DNA of 64,000 bases, from NCBI RefSeq assembly GCF_002933465.1, contig NZ_PSZE01000023.1, forward strand, positions 41,346 through 105,345, read 5' to 3'. Position numbers and translations under genes: made by a program. This document shows, one piece after another, positions 1-10,190 of this stretch. How positions within the stretch are numbered: position 1 is the stretch's first letter; every line of letters starts with the position of its first letter. The notes below the pieces were generated by a model. That model saw only the letters and a list, made by a program, of their open reading frames with translations. It searched no databases and had not been told where the DNA came from. The DNA is from Nocardia nova. GTDB taxonomy: Bacteria > Actinomycetota > Actinomycetes > Mycobacteriales > Mycobacteriaceae.

Positions 1-146
1 AAGCGAAGTCGGTACCGGCGTGGCGTCGCCGTCGACGGTGGGGCGCATGGTTGTCATCGTCACGAACTATGCCAGGCCGCCCCGACACGAATCGCGCGGT
101 CGGCGCGGAGCTTTTCGTGACTGTCCGGGTGCGGCACAGTGGAACC

Positions 147-599
147 ATGACGAACCCGAAGGGTGACTCCGGGCGTAAGCCCAGCGGCGCGCGGGTGCCG
201 GGTGCGACGGAAATCCTCGCCGCCGCCCAGGCCGCCGCGCAGGCCGCGCAGACCGCCGCGGGCCAAGCCATCGATGCCGCGCAGGTCACGGCCGGTACCG
301 CCTTCGGCACCGCGGTGCGGCTCCCGCCCGCCTCGGTACAGCTGGCCGCGCAACTTCCGGATCTGATCGAGAATCTGGCGGCCGTCATCGATCGCCTCAA
401 TTCCACCATCGACCGCCTCGACCGGACCCTGGCGCTGGCCGATCCGGCTTTCGCGGCCTACGACCGGCTGCTGCCGCGGCTCGAGGCCGTGATCGCGCTG
501 GGCGAGGATGTGTTCACCCGGCTGTCGAAACTGCCGGGCATCTCGATGCTGGGCCGCCTCACCGGCCGCGAGGCGCAACCGCCGCAACCGAAGCCGAAG

Positions 600-620
<21 letters not shown>
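147..620 (+). CDS. Hypothetical Ala/Gln-rich helical protein
   Basis: A 157-residue protein that I do not recognise. After a short polar N-terminus, residues 20-50 are rich in Ala and Gln. A predicted amphipathic helix follows (LPDLIENLAAVIDRLNSTID), and the C-terminus is basic and Pro-rich (PKPKSRRRGK). No signal peptide or membrane segment is evident. The ATG at 147 is preferred over an in-frame one at 51, because the extra residues look non-coding and the helical part begins after 147. Its last 21 bases overlap the convergent pabAB gene. The repeated-heptad look suggests a coiled-coil or envelope-associated accessory protein, but that is only a guess. Confidence 0.6.
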
Positions 621-2987
<2,367 letters not shown>

Positions 2988-3064
2988 GACATCACCGTAT
3001 CGGGCATCTCGGACGCCGCGGTGAGGGCATATGCCTTCAGTTGGCCGGCCCGTGGTAGTGCACA

Positions 3065-4129
3065 ATGTGGGGTATGTCTGTGGTGCAACCGGCCGAGGTC
3101 GAGCGCGAGGTCGTCGATTTCGCGGCTGTCGGCGAGTGGATGGATGAGCAGGGCCTGCCCGGCGGTGACTTCGAGGATGTGACCTCGCTCGGCGGCGGCA
3201 CCCAGAACATCATGTTGCGGTTCCGCCGAGGTGGTCGTGATTTCGTGCTGCGCCGTGGGCCGAAACATCTGCGTCCCAAGAGCAACGACGTGATTCGCCG
3301 CGAATTCCGCCTGCTCGGCGCGCTGGCGGGCACCGGCGTGCGCGCCCCGCGGGTGATCGCCGCGGGCGCCGACGAATCGGTGATCGGCGCGGTCTTCTAT
3401 CTGATGGAGCCGATCGCCGGCTTCAACCCGCAGAGCGAGCTGCCCGCTCTGCACGCCGGCGATCCCGAGGTGCGGCGGCAGATGGGACTGTCGGCGGTCG
3501 AGGCCATCGCCCGGCTCGGTGCGCTCGACTACGAGGCGCTGGGCCTGTCCGATTACGGCAAGCCGGACGGTTTTCTGGAACGTCAGGTGCCGCGCTGGCT
3601 CGGCGAACTCGAGTCCTACACCAGCAACGACGGCTACCCCGGCCCGGAGATCCCGGGTGTGTATCGGGTCGGGGACTGGCTCGACCGCAACCGGCCCGCG
3701 CAGTGGCGGCCGGGAATCCTGCACGGCGACTGCCACCTCGCCAACATGATGTTCTCCTACGACGGGCCCGAGGTCGCCGCCGTCGTCGACTGGGAGATGT
3801 CGACGATCGGTGATCCGCTGCTGGACCTGGGTTGGCAGATCGCCACCCGGCCCGAGCCCGGAACCACCGGCGCCGCCCTGATCGGCAAGCTCGGCGCCGC
3901 GGGTGGTCTGCCCACAGCCGAGGAGATGATCGCTCACTACGCGAACTTCTCCGACCGCGACCTCGGCCATGCCGGCTGGTACACGGTGCTGGCCTGCTTC
4001 AAACTCGGCATCGTCCTCGAGGGCACGCACGCGCGCGCCTTCGCCGGCAAGGCGCCCAAGGAGACCGGCGATTTCCTGCACGCCATCACCCTGGAACTGT
4101 TCGAGAAGGCCAACCGGCTCTGCGAATGA
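3065..4129 (+). CDS. APH/ACAD10-type phosphotransferase family protein
   Basis: A 354-residue member of the aminoglycoside-phosphotransferase/choline-kinase fold. The catalytic loop HGDCHLANMMF (HGDxxxxN) and the metal-binding segment VVDWEMSTIGDPLLDLGW are both present, so the kinase should be active. Actinobacterial and ACAD10/11-linked members are thought to phosphorylate hydroxyacyl-CoA or small hydroxylated compounds rather than antibiotics; the substrate here is unknown. It is divergent from pabAB across 77 bp. The ATG at 3065 is used, but an in-frame ATG at 3074 is equally possible because neither has a clear ribosome binding site. A paralogous family member is encoded at 52662. Confidence 0.85.
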   Translation: MWGMSVVQPAEVEREVVDFAAVGEWMDEQGLPGGDFEDVTSLGGGTQNIMLRFRRGGRDFVLRRGPKHLRPKSNDVIRREFRLLGALAGTGVRAPRVIAAGADESVIGAVFYLMEPIAGFNPQSELPALHAGDPEVRRQMGLSAVEAIARLGALDYEALGLSDYGKPDGFLERQVPRWLGELESYTSNDGYPGPEIPGVYRVGDWLDRNRPAQWRPGILHGDCHLANMMFSYDGPEVAAVVDWEMSTIGDPLLDLGWQIATRPEPGTTGAALIGKLGAAGGLPTAEEMIAHYANFSDRDLGHAGWYTVLACFKLGIVLEGTHARAFAGKAPKETGDFLHAITLELFEKANRLCE

Positions 4130-4144
4130 GTCGCAGGCACAGCG

Positions 4145-5386
4145 TCAGCCGGCGTCGAGCAGTTCGGCGAGGATGGCGAGATCCTTGTCGCCGCGGCCGG
4201 ACAGGCACAGCAGAATCAGCGCGTCCTCGGCGATTCCGCCTTGTTCGGCCAGTTCCAGCAGATATCCCACGGCATGCGCGGATTCGAGCGCGGTGATGAT
4301 CCCCTCGGTCCGGCACAGCGTATCCAGTCCGCGCAGCGCCGCCGCATCGGTCGCGACGGCGTGATCGATGCGGCCGATGTCCTTGAGATGACTCAGTTCC
4401 GGGCCCACCCCCGGATAATCCAATCCGGCCGCGATGCTGTGGGTTCGCGCGATCTGTCCCTCCTGGTCCTGCAGGACGTAGCTGAACGAGCCGTCCATTT
4501 CGCCTGGTGTGCCGGCGCTGAGTGTGGCCGCGTGCTCGCCGGTGTGCAAGCCGCGGCCCCCGGCCTCGACACCGATCAGCCGCACCTGCGCATCGCCGGT
4601 GAAGGGTTGGAACATCCCGATCGCATTACTGCCGCCGCCGACACAGGCGATGACGCTGTCGGGCAGCCGTCCCGTCGCCGCCAGCAGCTGTGCCCGGGAC
4701 TCGATGCCGATCCGGCTCTGATGGTCGCGCACCATCCGCGGATAGGGTGCGGGCCCGGTGGCGGTGCCGAACAGGAAATGCGTGGTCTCGGTGTGCGCCA
4801 CCCAATCTCGCACCGCGTCGGTCACCGCGGCCTTCAGTCGGCGATCACCCGAACGAACGGCGCGTACGTCCGCGCCGAGCAGGCGCATCCGCACGACGTT
4901 GCTCTGCTGTCGGGCCATATCGTCGGCGCCCATGTAGATCACACACGTCAGTCCGAGCATGGCGCAGACGGTCGCGACCGCGACGCCGTGCTGTCCGGCG
5001 CCGGTTTCGGCGATGATGCGGGTCTTGCCCATCCGCACGGCCAGCAGTCCCTGTCCGAGGGCATTGTTGATCTTGTGGGCGCCGGTGTGCGCCATATCCT
5101 CGCGCTTCAGGAATACCTGCACTCCGGGCACACCCAGCGCGCGGGCCAGGCGCGGCGCCGCGTGCAGCAGGGTCGGCCGGCCGACTCGCTCCCGTAGCAA
5201 CCGATCGAGTTCGCCGTGGTATTCGGGGTCCGCCCAGGCCGCTCGATGGGCGTTCTCCACGTCGGTGAGCGCCGCCATCAATCCCTCGGGAACGTAACGG
5301 CCGCCGAACGCGCCGAATCTACCGGAATCCCGGATGCCGCCCCGGGTGGTGGCGTGGGTTGGCCTGTGTCCGATCACCATTCGCAT
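4145..5386 (-). CDS. trpB: Tryptophan synthase beta chain, orphan copy
   Basis: A PLP enzyme of 413 residues that condenses indole and serine to tryptophan. The Schiff-base lysine lies in HTGAHKINNALGQ (Lys105), the catalytic glutamate in IIAETGAGQHG (Glu128), and a phosphate-binding GGGSNAIGMF loop and a C-terminal SGRGDKD motif are present, so the active site appears complete. The ATG at 5386 has a good GAGGAG about 9 bases upstream, which argues against the upstream start at 5449. Neither trpA nor any other trp gene is adjacent, which is unusual for a TrpB1-type protein. It may be a second copy used for beta-substitution or salvage of indole. Confidence 0.9.
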   Translation of the reverse strand: MRMVIGHRPTHATTRGGIRDSGRFGAFGGRYVPEGLMAALTDVENAHRAAWADPEYHGELDRLLRERVGRPTLLHAAPRLARALGVPGVQVFLKREDMAHTGAHKINNALGQGLLAVRMGKTRIIAETGAGQHGVAVATVCAMLGLTCVIYMGADDMARQQSNVVRMRLLGADVRAVRSGDRRLKAAVTDAVRDWVAHTETTHFLFGTATGPAPYPRMVRDHQSRIGIESRAQLLAATGRLPDSVIACVGGGSNAIGMFQPFTGDAQVRLIGVEAGGRGLHTGEHAATLSAGTPGEMDGSFSYVLQDQEGQIARTHSIAAGLDYPGVGPELSHLKDIGRIDHAVATDAAALRGLDTLCRTEGIITALESAHAVGYLLELAEQGGIAEDALILLCLSGRGDKDLAILAELLDAG

Positions 5387-5522
5387 CCGCGCTTTCTCCT
5401 CGCCGTCCGGCTCGGACAGTGTGTGCGATTCGCTCGCACACCCGGTCACCTGCCGGCAAAGAGTGAGTTAACAGCACGGAAGAGGTCATCGTCAGTGGTG
5501 GTAAGTCGGCGCGGTGGCGTGA

Positions 5523-6713
5523 TCAGCCGCAGCGGAGTAGTGCCTCCCGCACGGCACGGGCGCGCGCATCGTCGAGGACGGCCGTGCCGAGGCGGTTCAT
5601 CACATAGCCGAAACCCAAACCCGTTGCGGGATCGGCGAATCCGAACGAGCCCCCGTAACCGGTGGTGCCGTAGGCGCGCTTGTCGCTGCCGAAACGGAAG
5701 CTGCCACAGGATTTGCGGAACCCCAGGTGGTAGCGGCTGCGGGTGAGGAGCACCAGATCGTCGGCGGGCACGTCGTCGACGGTGTCGGCGGTCGCCAGCC
5801 GGTCCAGAATGCCCGGTGCGATGGGCAGTTCACCGGTGCGTCCCGCCGCCGCGCCGTAGACTCGCGCCAAGGACCGCGCCGTGCCCACCCCACCCGCGGC
5901 GGGGCTCTCGACACCGAGAAATTCGCGGCGGGTGGCACGTTCGGGTGCGCCGGTGCGGGGGCTGCTCATGGCGCGATAGGTGAGCCCGCGCCGTAGGAAC
6001 ATCTGAATCGCGATGCGCAGCGGCACGTCTCGCTCGTACCGCGGCACGTCCAGGCCGGAGGTGGACGAGAGCGTGGCGATGCGATCGAGGGATTGCTCCT
6101 CCGGCAACCCGATGAAGAAGTCCAGTTCGAGCGGGCCGGCGAAGTCCTCGGCGAAGATGCGGCCCAGGGTGCGTTGCCGCGGATCGACGCGGCGGAGCAA
6201 TTCGCCCTGATACAGCCCGGCGGTGATCGGGTGATAGCCCTGCCGGCTGCCCGGACTCCACAGTGGTTTCTGGTCGGCCAGGATCTCCGCGAGCCGATCC
6301 CGGTCGGCCATATCGGACAACCGAACCACCCGGTCCAGCACCGGCAGACCCGAGCGGTGGTCGAGCAGCTGCCGCACGGTGATCGAATCCTTGCCGTGTG
6401 CGGCGAATTCCGGCCAATACTGCGCGACCGGGGCCTGGTAGTCGAGGACTCCGCGCGAGACGGCACTCGCCACGGCGAATGCGGTCATCCCCTTCGTCGA
6501 GGAGAACACCGGAACCATCGTGTCGCGCTCCCACGGCAGCTGTCTGCGGCGATCGCGGAAACCCGCCCACAGATCCACCACCGGCCGGTCTCCGTCGTAG
6601 ACCGCCACGGCCGCCCCGATCTCGCCGAACCGGGCGAAGTTGCGTCGAAACGCGTCCGCGACCGGCTCGAAACCGGTCGCCACCGCACCGTGTACCTCAG
6701 CAACCTCGCCCAT
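5523..6713 (-). CDS. Serine hydrolase, beta-lactamase/EstB family
   Basis: A 396-residue member of the class C beta-lactamase/family VIII esterase fold. The nucleophile motif SxxK is seen in SSTKGM, the tyrosine region in QGYHPITAGLYQGELLRRV, and the C-terminal part contains GTTGYGGSFGFADP. Family members of this GYH..T.G..GE..RR type are esterases or peptidases rather than true beta-lactamases. No signal peptide is visible, so it is probably cytoplasmic. The start at 6713 is taken from the conserved N-terminus; upstream frame (to 6851) overlaps the broken merR region and is rejected. A perfect 13-bp inverted repeat sits 13 bases upstream. Confidence 0.85.
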   Translation of the reverse strand: MGEVAEVHGAVATGFEPVADAFRRNFARFGEIGAAVAVYDGDRPVVDLWAGFRDRRRQLPWERDTMVPVFSSTKGMTAFAVASAVSRGVLDYQAPVAQYWPEFAAHGKDSITVRQLLDHRSGLPVLDRVVRLSDMADRDRLAEILADQKPLWSPGSRQGYHPITAGLYQGELLRRVDPRQRTLGRIFAEDFAGPLELDFFIGLPEEQSLDRIATLSSTSGLDVPRYERDVPLRIAIQMFLRRGLTYRAMSSPRTGAPERATRREFLGVESPAAGGVGTARSLARVYGAAAGRTGELPIAPGILDRLATADTVDDVPADDLVLLTRSRYHLGFRKSCGSFRFGSDKRAYGTTGYGGSFGFADPATGLGFGYVMNRLGTAVLDDARARAVREALLRCG

Positions 6714-6725
6714 AGTGCAACCGAT

Positions 6726-6738
6726 GGTAACGGTTACC
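6726..6738. promoter_or_regulatory. Inverted repeat upstream of serine hydrolase
   Basis: GGTAAC-G-GTTACC is a perfect palindrome placed 13 bases upstream of the hydrolase ATG at 6713 and next to the remnant of a MerR-type regulator. This position suits an operator. The protein that binds it is unknown; the neighbouring merR gene has lost its DNA-binding domain. Confidence 0.4.
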
Positions 6739-6765
6739 GCTGTGGCGTCGCATGGTGTCCACCCC

Positions 6766-7008
6766 GACCGGAAACCGATCAGGCGGCGTGTGCTCGCCGC
6801 CGGACTGCCGACCAGCGCCATCCGCGAACTGCTGCCGTGTGCGACCGCCACAGGCTTACAGCACTGCGATCACACCCGAAAGATCATGCGGGAGGGCCTA
6901 TCTCACCTCGACGCGCAGATCGCCGAGTTGACCCGGCGCCGCACCCTGCTGGCTCGTCAGGACGAGCAACTGGTGGCCGCACCCTATCGCAGCGACGGCC
7001 CGGCATAG
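6766..7008 (+). pseudogene. MerR-family regulator, C-terminal remnant
   Basis: The frame ending at 7008 encodes the effector-side half of a MerR-type protein: AAGLPTSAIRELLPC resembles the helix after the wing, and HLDAQIAELTRRRTLLARQ is the usual dimerisation helix. The winged helix-turn-helix that should precede it (about 40-50 residues) is absent, because that DNA is occupied by the divergent hydrolase start and the promoter region. A 94-residue open frame could begin at 6727 but would have no DNA-binding domain. I read it as a decayed gene; a functional truncated dimerisation partner is the less likely option. Confidence 0.6.
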
Positions 7009-7057
7009 CCGCCTCCCCGCGGCCGGTGGGTTCGGACCCGTCTCGTAGGCTCGTGCC

Positions 7058-7891
7058 GTGCGAGCACTGGAACAGATTCGCGACTGGCCCGTCCGGCATG
7101 CCGCCGCGGGGGTCGTCGATGTACACGGCGTGGTCGGCACCGAGGGAGACCTCGATCGGGTGTTCGCCCTCGCGTCGGTCACGAAACCCCTTGCCGCCTA
7201 TGCGGTTCTGGTGGCGGTCGAAGAAGGTGCGATCGGACTGGACCAGCCCGCCGGCCCGCCCGGCTCCACCGTGCGCCACCTGCTGGCCCATACGGCCGGA
7301 CTGGCCTTCGACACCACGGTGATCATGGCCGAGCCCGGGCAGCGCCGTATCTATTCCAGCGCCGGATTCGAGGTGCTCGCGGAGTTCCTCACGCGCGAGA
7401 CCGGAATCGAATTTCCCGAATATCTGCGGCAGGCGGTATTTGAGCCACTCGGAATGAAATCCTCGGTGCTGGCCGGATCCGCCGGGCACGCCGGACGATC
7501 CACGGTGAACGATCTCCTGCGTTTCGCCGGAGAATTGCTGAACCCGATCTTGATATCCGGTGACATGCTCACCGCGGCGACCTCCGTGCAATTCCCGGGC
7601 GTCGGCGGAGTGCTTCCCGGATACGGATCGCAGCGCCCCAATGATTGGGGTCTGGGATTCGAGATCCGCGACCACAAGACTCCGCATTGGACGGGGGGAG
7701 CCAACTCGCCGCGAACCTACGGGCATTTCGGGCAGTCCGGCACCTTCCTGTGGGTGGATCCGGAGATCGAGGTGGCGTGTGTGGCATTGAGCGACGAGAA
7801 TTTCGGCGATTGGGCTCGAGCAGTGTGGCCGACGCTGAGCGACGCCGTCATCGCCGATATCCAGCAGATTCGCGACACGGCAGAAAAGTAA
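7058..7891 (+). CDS. Serine hydrolase, beta-lactamase family
   Basis: A 277-residue short member of the serine beta-lactamase/penicillin-binding fold. SVTK near residue 40 is the SxxK nucleophile motif, YSSAG replaces the usual YxN, and HFGQSGTFLW is the HxG motif in the last beta strand. At 277 residues it is shorter than the EstB-like neighbour at 5523, and both have the same general fold but little close similarity. No signal peptide is seen. GTG at 7058 is the first start in frame and directly precedes the conserved domain. Likely a cytoplasmic esterase or peptidase. Confidence 0.8.
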   Translation: MRALEQIRDWPVRHAAAGVVDVHGVVGTEGDLDRVFALASVTKPLAAYAVLVAVEEGAIGLDQPAGPPGSTVRHLLAHTAGLAFDTTVIMAEPGQRRIYSSAGFEVLAEFLTRETGIEFPEYLRQAVFEPLGMKSSVLAGSAGHAGRSTVNDLLRFAGELLNPILISGDMLTAATSVQFPGVGGVLPGYGSQRPNDWGLGFEIRDHKTPHWTGGANSPRTYGHFGQSGTFLWVDPEIEVACVALSDENFGDWARAVWPTLSDAVIADIQQIRDTAEK

Positions 7892-7987
7892 CAGCCGTAA
7901 CATCGGGCACTCCAGTAAACTCGGGCAACGCCTGGGCTCGACGGGATGTTGGGGAAGACGTCCGACGTCGAGGCTGGAGGTGTACAG

Positions 7988-8515
7988 GTGCGCGCATCTG
8001 ATCAGTTCGCGGATGTGACGTGTGGTGTGGTGTACATCCACGCGTCACCGGCCGCGCTGTGCCCGCACATCGAATGGACGCTTTCCTCGACTCTGAAATC
8101 ACCTGCGTCGCTGCGCTGGACCGCCCAGCCGGCCGCCGCGGGACAACTGCGCGCAACCACCGACTGGGTGGGACCGGTCGGCACCGCGGGCCGAATTGCC
8201 AAGGCGTTGCGGGATTGGCCGGTACTGCGCTTCGAGGTCACCGAAGACCCCTCCGAAGGAGTCGACGGCGAACGCTACAGTTTCGTGCCCGGCCTCGGAT
8301 TGTGGACCGGCGCGATGAGCGCCAACGGCGACGTCATGGTCGGCGAGATGCGGCTGCGTGAAATCGTGCGCGCCGCCCGGTCCCGCGGCCGTCACGGCGA
8401 CATCTGCGCGGACATCGATCGCGCCCTGGGCACCGCCTGGGACGACGAACTCGAACCGTTCCGCACCGGCGGCGAGGGCGCCGAGGTCACCTGGCTCCGC
8501 CGCGACGTCGGCTGA
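7988..8515 (+). CDS. DUF3145 family protein
   Basis: A 175-residue conserved actinobacterial protein of unknown function. The N-terminal pattern (DVTCGVVYIHASPAALCPHI) and the central WTAQPAAAGQLRA stretch are what I know from DUF3145 members. The GTG at 7988 has a strong GGAGG seven bases upstream, which decides it over the longer frame from 7946. It ends 26 bases before a perfect hairpin and converges with accD6. In other actinomycetes this family is also found close to the fatty-acid synthesis locus, which fits, but no function follows from that. Confidence 0.85.
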   Translation: MRASDQFADVTCGVVYIHASPAALCPHIEWTLSSTLKSPASLRWTAQPAAAGQLRATTDWVGPVGTAGRIAKALRDWPVLRFEVTEDPSEGVDGERYSFVPGLGLWTGAMSANGDVMVGEMRLREIVRAARSRGRHGDICADIDRALGTAWDDELEPFRTGGEGAEVTWLRRDVG

Positions 8516-8541
8516 GTTCCCGCATCGGGCCGGAAAACACG

Positions 8542-8572
8542 ACGGGTGGTCTCCGAAGCGGAGACCACCCGT
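8542..8572. terminator. Bidirectional terminator hairpin
   Basis: A 14-bp perfect stem (ACGGGTGGTCTCCG and its complement) with an AAG loop lies between the convergent ends of the DUF3145 gene (8515) and accD6 (8594). There is no U-tract, which is common for actinobacterial terminators. It can serve both strands. Confidence 0.8.
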
Positions 8573-8593
8573 AATGTATTGGCGCTGAACGCT

Positions 8594-10039
8594 TTACAGC
8601 GGGATATTCTTGTTGTGGCTGGCCCGGGCCGGGGCCGAGGCCAGCGCGGCGGCAATGGTGGACCGGGTCTTGGCGGGGTCGATCACCTCGTCCACGACGC
8701 CGATGGACAGGGCCCGGCCGACACCACCGGCGATGGCCTCGTGTTCGGCGGTGAGGCGCTCGATCAGGGCCTCACGTTCCTCCTCGGGGGCTTTCGCGAT
8801 GGCCTTCTTGTGCAGAATGCCGACCGCGGCCTTGGCGCCCATCACGGCGACCTCGGACTCCGGCCAGGCGTACACGGCGGTGGCGCCCAGCGAGCGAGCG
8901 TTCATCGCGATGTAGGCGCCGCCGTAGATCTTCCGGGTCACCAGCGTGACGCGCGGGACGCGGGCCTCGGCGAAGGCGTGCAGCAGCTTCGCGCCGCGGC
9001 GCACCACGCCCTCCCACTCCATGCCGACGCCGGGCAGGTATCCGGGCACGTCGGTGATCACGACCAGCGGAATGCCGAAGGAGTTGCACAGGCGCACGAA
9101 ACGCGCTGCCTTCTCGGCGGATTCGCTGGTGAGGCAGCCGCCCATGCGCAGCGGGTTGTTGGCGAGGACGCCGACCGTGCGACCACCGAGGCGGCCCAGG
9201 CCGGTGACGATGCTGCGGGCGTAACCGCCCTGCATCTCCTCGAAGGAGGATTCGTCGTTGCCGTCCGGCGAGGGGATCTTGTCGAGCAGTTCGCGCACGA
9301 CCGGCTTGACGTCGTAGGCGCGCTTGGCCGACTCCGGCAGCATCGCCTTGAGATCCACATCGCCGTGGGCGGCGGCGGACAGGTCGAATTCGCCCTGTTC
9401 GGCGAACATCGAGACCAGGCGGCGGCCGCGGTGCATCGCGTCGTTCTCGTCGTCGGCGACGATATGGCACACACCGGACTTCTTGCCGTGGGTCTCGGGC
9501 CCTCCGAGGGTGGCCATGTCGACGTTCTCGCCGGTGACCGACTTGACGACATCCGGACCGGTGACGAAGACGCGCCCCTCGGGCGCCATGATCACCACAT
9601 CGGTCAGGGCGGGGCCGTACGCCGCGCCGCCGGCGGCGAAGCCGACCACGATCGAAATCTGGGGAACCAGGCCCGACGCGCGCACCATGGCCTCGAAGAC
9701 GGTGCCCACCGCGTGCAGTGCCTCGACACCCTCGGCCAGCCGCGCACCGCCCGAATGCCAGATGCCGACAACCGGAATCCGGGAATCGATGGCGGTATCG
9801 ATCGCGTCGACGATGTGCTTGCACCCGTCGACACCCATGGCGCCGCCCATCACGGTGGCGTCGGAGCAGTACGCGACGGTACGCACGCCGTCGACCTCGC
9901 CGATGGCGGCCAGCACGCCGGACTTGTCGCGGGGGTGGAGCGGAAGAACGGTGCCGGGATCGAAGAAGCGCTGCAACCGTCCCAGCGGATCACGGGGATC
10001 GGTCGTGGCATCCGCCTGCGCGGGGGCCATGATGGTCAT
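8594..10039 (-). CDS. accD6: Acetyl/propionyl-CoA carboxylase beta subunit AccD6
   Basis: Carboxyltransferase subunit of 481 residues that, with a biotinylated AccA3-type partner encoded elsewhere, makes malonyl-CoA for FAS-II. The N-terminal half has GIWHSGGARLAEGVEAL and FAAGGAAYGPALTD; the C-terminal half has DVPGYLPGVGMEWEG and the YGGAYIAMNARSLG segment that forms the acyl-CoA oxyanion region. Length and order match AccD-type carboxylases. It is the last gene of the fabD-acpM-kasA-accD6 series, separated from kasA by 151 bp containing a large inverted repeat. ATG at 10039 is preferred; an ATG three codons later (10030) is an alternative. Confidence 0.93.
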   Translation of the reverse strand: MTIMAPAQADATTDPRDPLGRLQRFFDPGTVLPLHPRDKSGVLAAIGEVDGVRTVAYCSDATVMGGAMGVDGCKHIVDAIDTAIDSRIPVVGIWHSGGARLAEGVEALHAVGTVFEAMVRASGLVPQISIVVGFAAGGAAYGPALTDVVIMAPEGRVFVTGPDVVKSVTGENVDMATLGGPETHGKKSGVCHIVADDENDAMHRGRRLVSMFAEQGEFDLSAAAHGDVDLKAMLPESAKRAYDVKPVVRELLDKIPSPDGNDESSFEEMQGGYARSIVTGLGRLGGRTVGVLANNPLRMGGCLTSESAEKAARFVRLCNSFGIPLVVITDVPGYLPGVGMEWEGVVRRGAKLLHAFAEARVPRVTLVTRKIYGGAYIAMNARSLGATAVYAWPESEVAVMGAKAAVGILHKKAIAKAPEEEREALIERLTAEHEAIAGGVGRALSIGVVDEVIDPAKTRSTIAAALASAPARASHNKNIPL

Positions 10040-10096
10040 CGCGGTCTCTTTTCGAGGGAGTGTGGAGTCGCTGACGCGGCTGCGAGAGATGAAAAT

Positions 10097-10150
10097 CCCG
10101 GTGAGGCTTTTCGACGAGGGGATCTGCCTTGGCCGAAAAGCCCCACCGGG
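10097..10150 (-). promoter_or_regulatory. Large inverted repeat between kasA and accD6
   Basis: Arms of 17 bases at 10097-10113 and 10134-10150 (CCCGGTGaGGCTTTTCG against its complement) pair with one mismatch around a 20-base loop. It lies in the transcript leader of accD6, downstream of kasA. It could terminate, attenuate or process the mRNA so that accD6 is expressed at a level different from kasA. No U-run follows. Confidence 0.6.
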
Positions 10151-10190
10151 TTCGCTGAAGTTGTCGACAGTACGTAGTCGACGAGTCGGA

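Noticed and set aside
3065..4129. Aminoglycoside resistance kinase
   Set aside because: The fold is shared, but the sequence belongs to the acyl-CoA-associated APH group found throughout actinobacteria. Resistance cannot be supported.
5523..7891. Antibiotic-resistance beta-lactamases
   Set aside because: Both proteins have the SxxK motif but no signal peptide, and they resemble family VIII esterases/peptidases rather than true beta-lactamases.
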